A DNA stretch of 64,000 nucleotides from positions 1 to 64,000 of the forward strand of contig CAPAOV010000010.1 in assembly GCA_948579355.1 (NCBI GenBank). Direction: 5' to 3'. This document shows, piece by piece, positions 63,913 through 64,000 of the stretch (position 1 is the stretch's first letter; the number at the start of each line of letters is the position of its first letter). Origin of the DNA: an uncultured Eubacterium sp. Its GTDB lineage: Bacteria; Bacillota; Clostridia; Lachnospirales; Lachnospiraceae. The notes below the pieces were generated by a model. That model ran no database searches and had not been told where the DNA came from. It was given only the letters and a program-made list of their open reading frames with translations. A program made the translations under genes and the position numbers.

Positions 63913-64000
63913 ATGGTTAAACTGGAAAAATTACTTACCTCCATCGCCACCTCTGTGCAGTCATCACAAGCTGCCATCCAGCAAAATGCTTATGAAAATT
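63913..64000 (+). CDS. Partial hypothetical protein cut by window end
   Basis: The first 29 codons read MVKLEKLLTSIATSVQ and so on with Q/S/A-rich helical character. GGGGGA lies 7 bases before the ATG and the frame stays open to the end of the window. It is one base after the previous stop, so the two belong together. The rest is not visible. Confidence 0.6.
   Translation, partial: MVKLEKLLTSIATSVQSSQAAIQQNAYEN

Noticed and set aside
1..64000. CRISPR array, integrase or tRNA-linked mobile island
   Set aside because: No regularly spaced repeats, no recombinase or transposase motifs, and no tRNA-like cloverleaf found on reading.

Overview
The window looks like chromosomal DNA from an anaerobic, low-to-moderate GC Firmicute, most likely a Lachnospiraceae-type gut clostridium. 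The support is glycyl-radical pyruvate formate-lyase with its activase, a carbamate-kinase homologue, small Lachnospiraceae-type families (a DUF6472-like protein, a DUF6033-like protein, DUF4190, DUF2752), strong AGGAGG ribosome binding sites, -35/-10 promoters with 17-base spacers, and several secreted proteins with lysine-rich Ig-like (Big_2-type) domains. I see no rRNA, tRNA, CRISPR array or insertion sequence. Most genes lie on the minus strand.

Layout. 1-225: right half of a dispersed palindromic repeat, a terminator and the promoter of a carbamate-kinase-like gene (263-1189). 1310-7335: M15-type peptidase with membrane segments, a 57-aa cysteine protein, an anchored secreted protein, and a cysK - glycosidase-like - PAP2 operon. 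7513-7765: a second, complete copy of the repeat. 7793-16398: a five-gene ABC exporter operon. It holds a heterodimeric pair with one degenerate ATPase site, and two exporters with PH-like/zinc-ribbon N-termini that bracket a DUF1854 protein. Its strong promoter overlaps a 13-bp inverted repeat. 16604-21343: an MMPL transporter, a heptad-repeat secreted protein and a TetR regulator in one operon, with two TGACCA(T)-type palindromes at the promoter. 21554-27541: a cytoplasmic subtilisin, an Ig-like secreted protein, an LRR protein and thioredoxin reductase/thioredoxin.

27689-31486 is a visibly AT-rich restriction-modification island. One polypeptide carries both a cytosine-C5 and an adenine-N6 methyltransferase, and it overlaps an HNH endonuclease gene. 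Next (31524-34142) is a TetM/EF-G-like ribosomal GTPase fused to a C-terminal Rae1/YacP-type NYN nuclease domain. Its ribosome binding site lies in a hairpin that also contains a promoter -10 element. An ECF sigma factor and DUF4179-type anti-sigma gene precede it on the same strand. I regard the GTPase-nuclease fusion with this leader, and the dual methyltransferase/HNH system, as the most interesting parts of the window.

35851-47221: small uncharacterised genes, fructosamine kinase, O-acetylhomoserine sulfhydrylase, pflA/pflB, a MATE exporter behind an internally deleted SanA-like gene, and a metallophosphoesterase - DUF2752 - methyltransferase operon. 47379-60881 is a single 4500-residue modular surface protein with InlB-type repeats. 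61101-62537 is purF, followed by unrecognised genes to the window edge.
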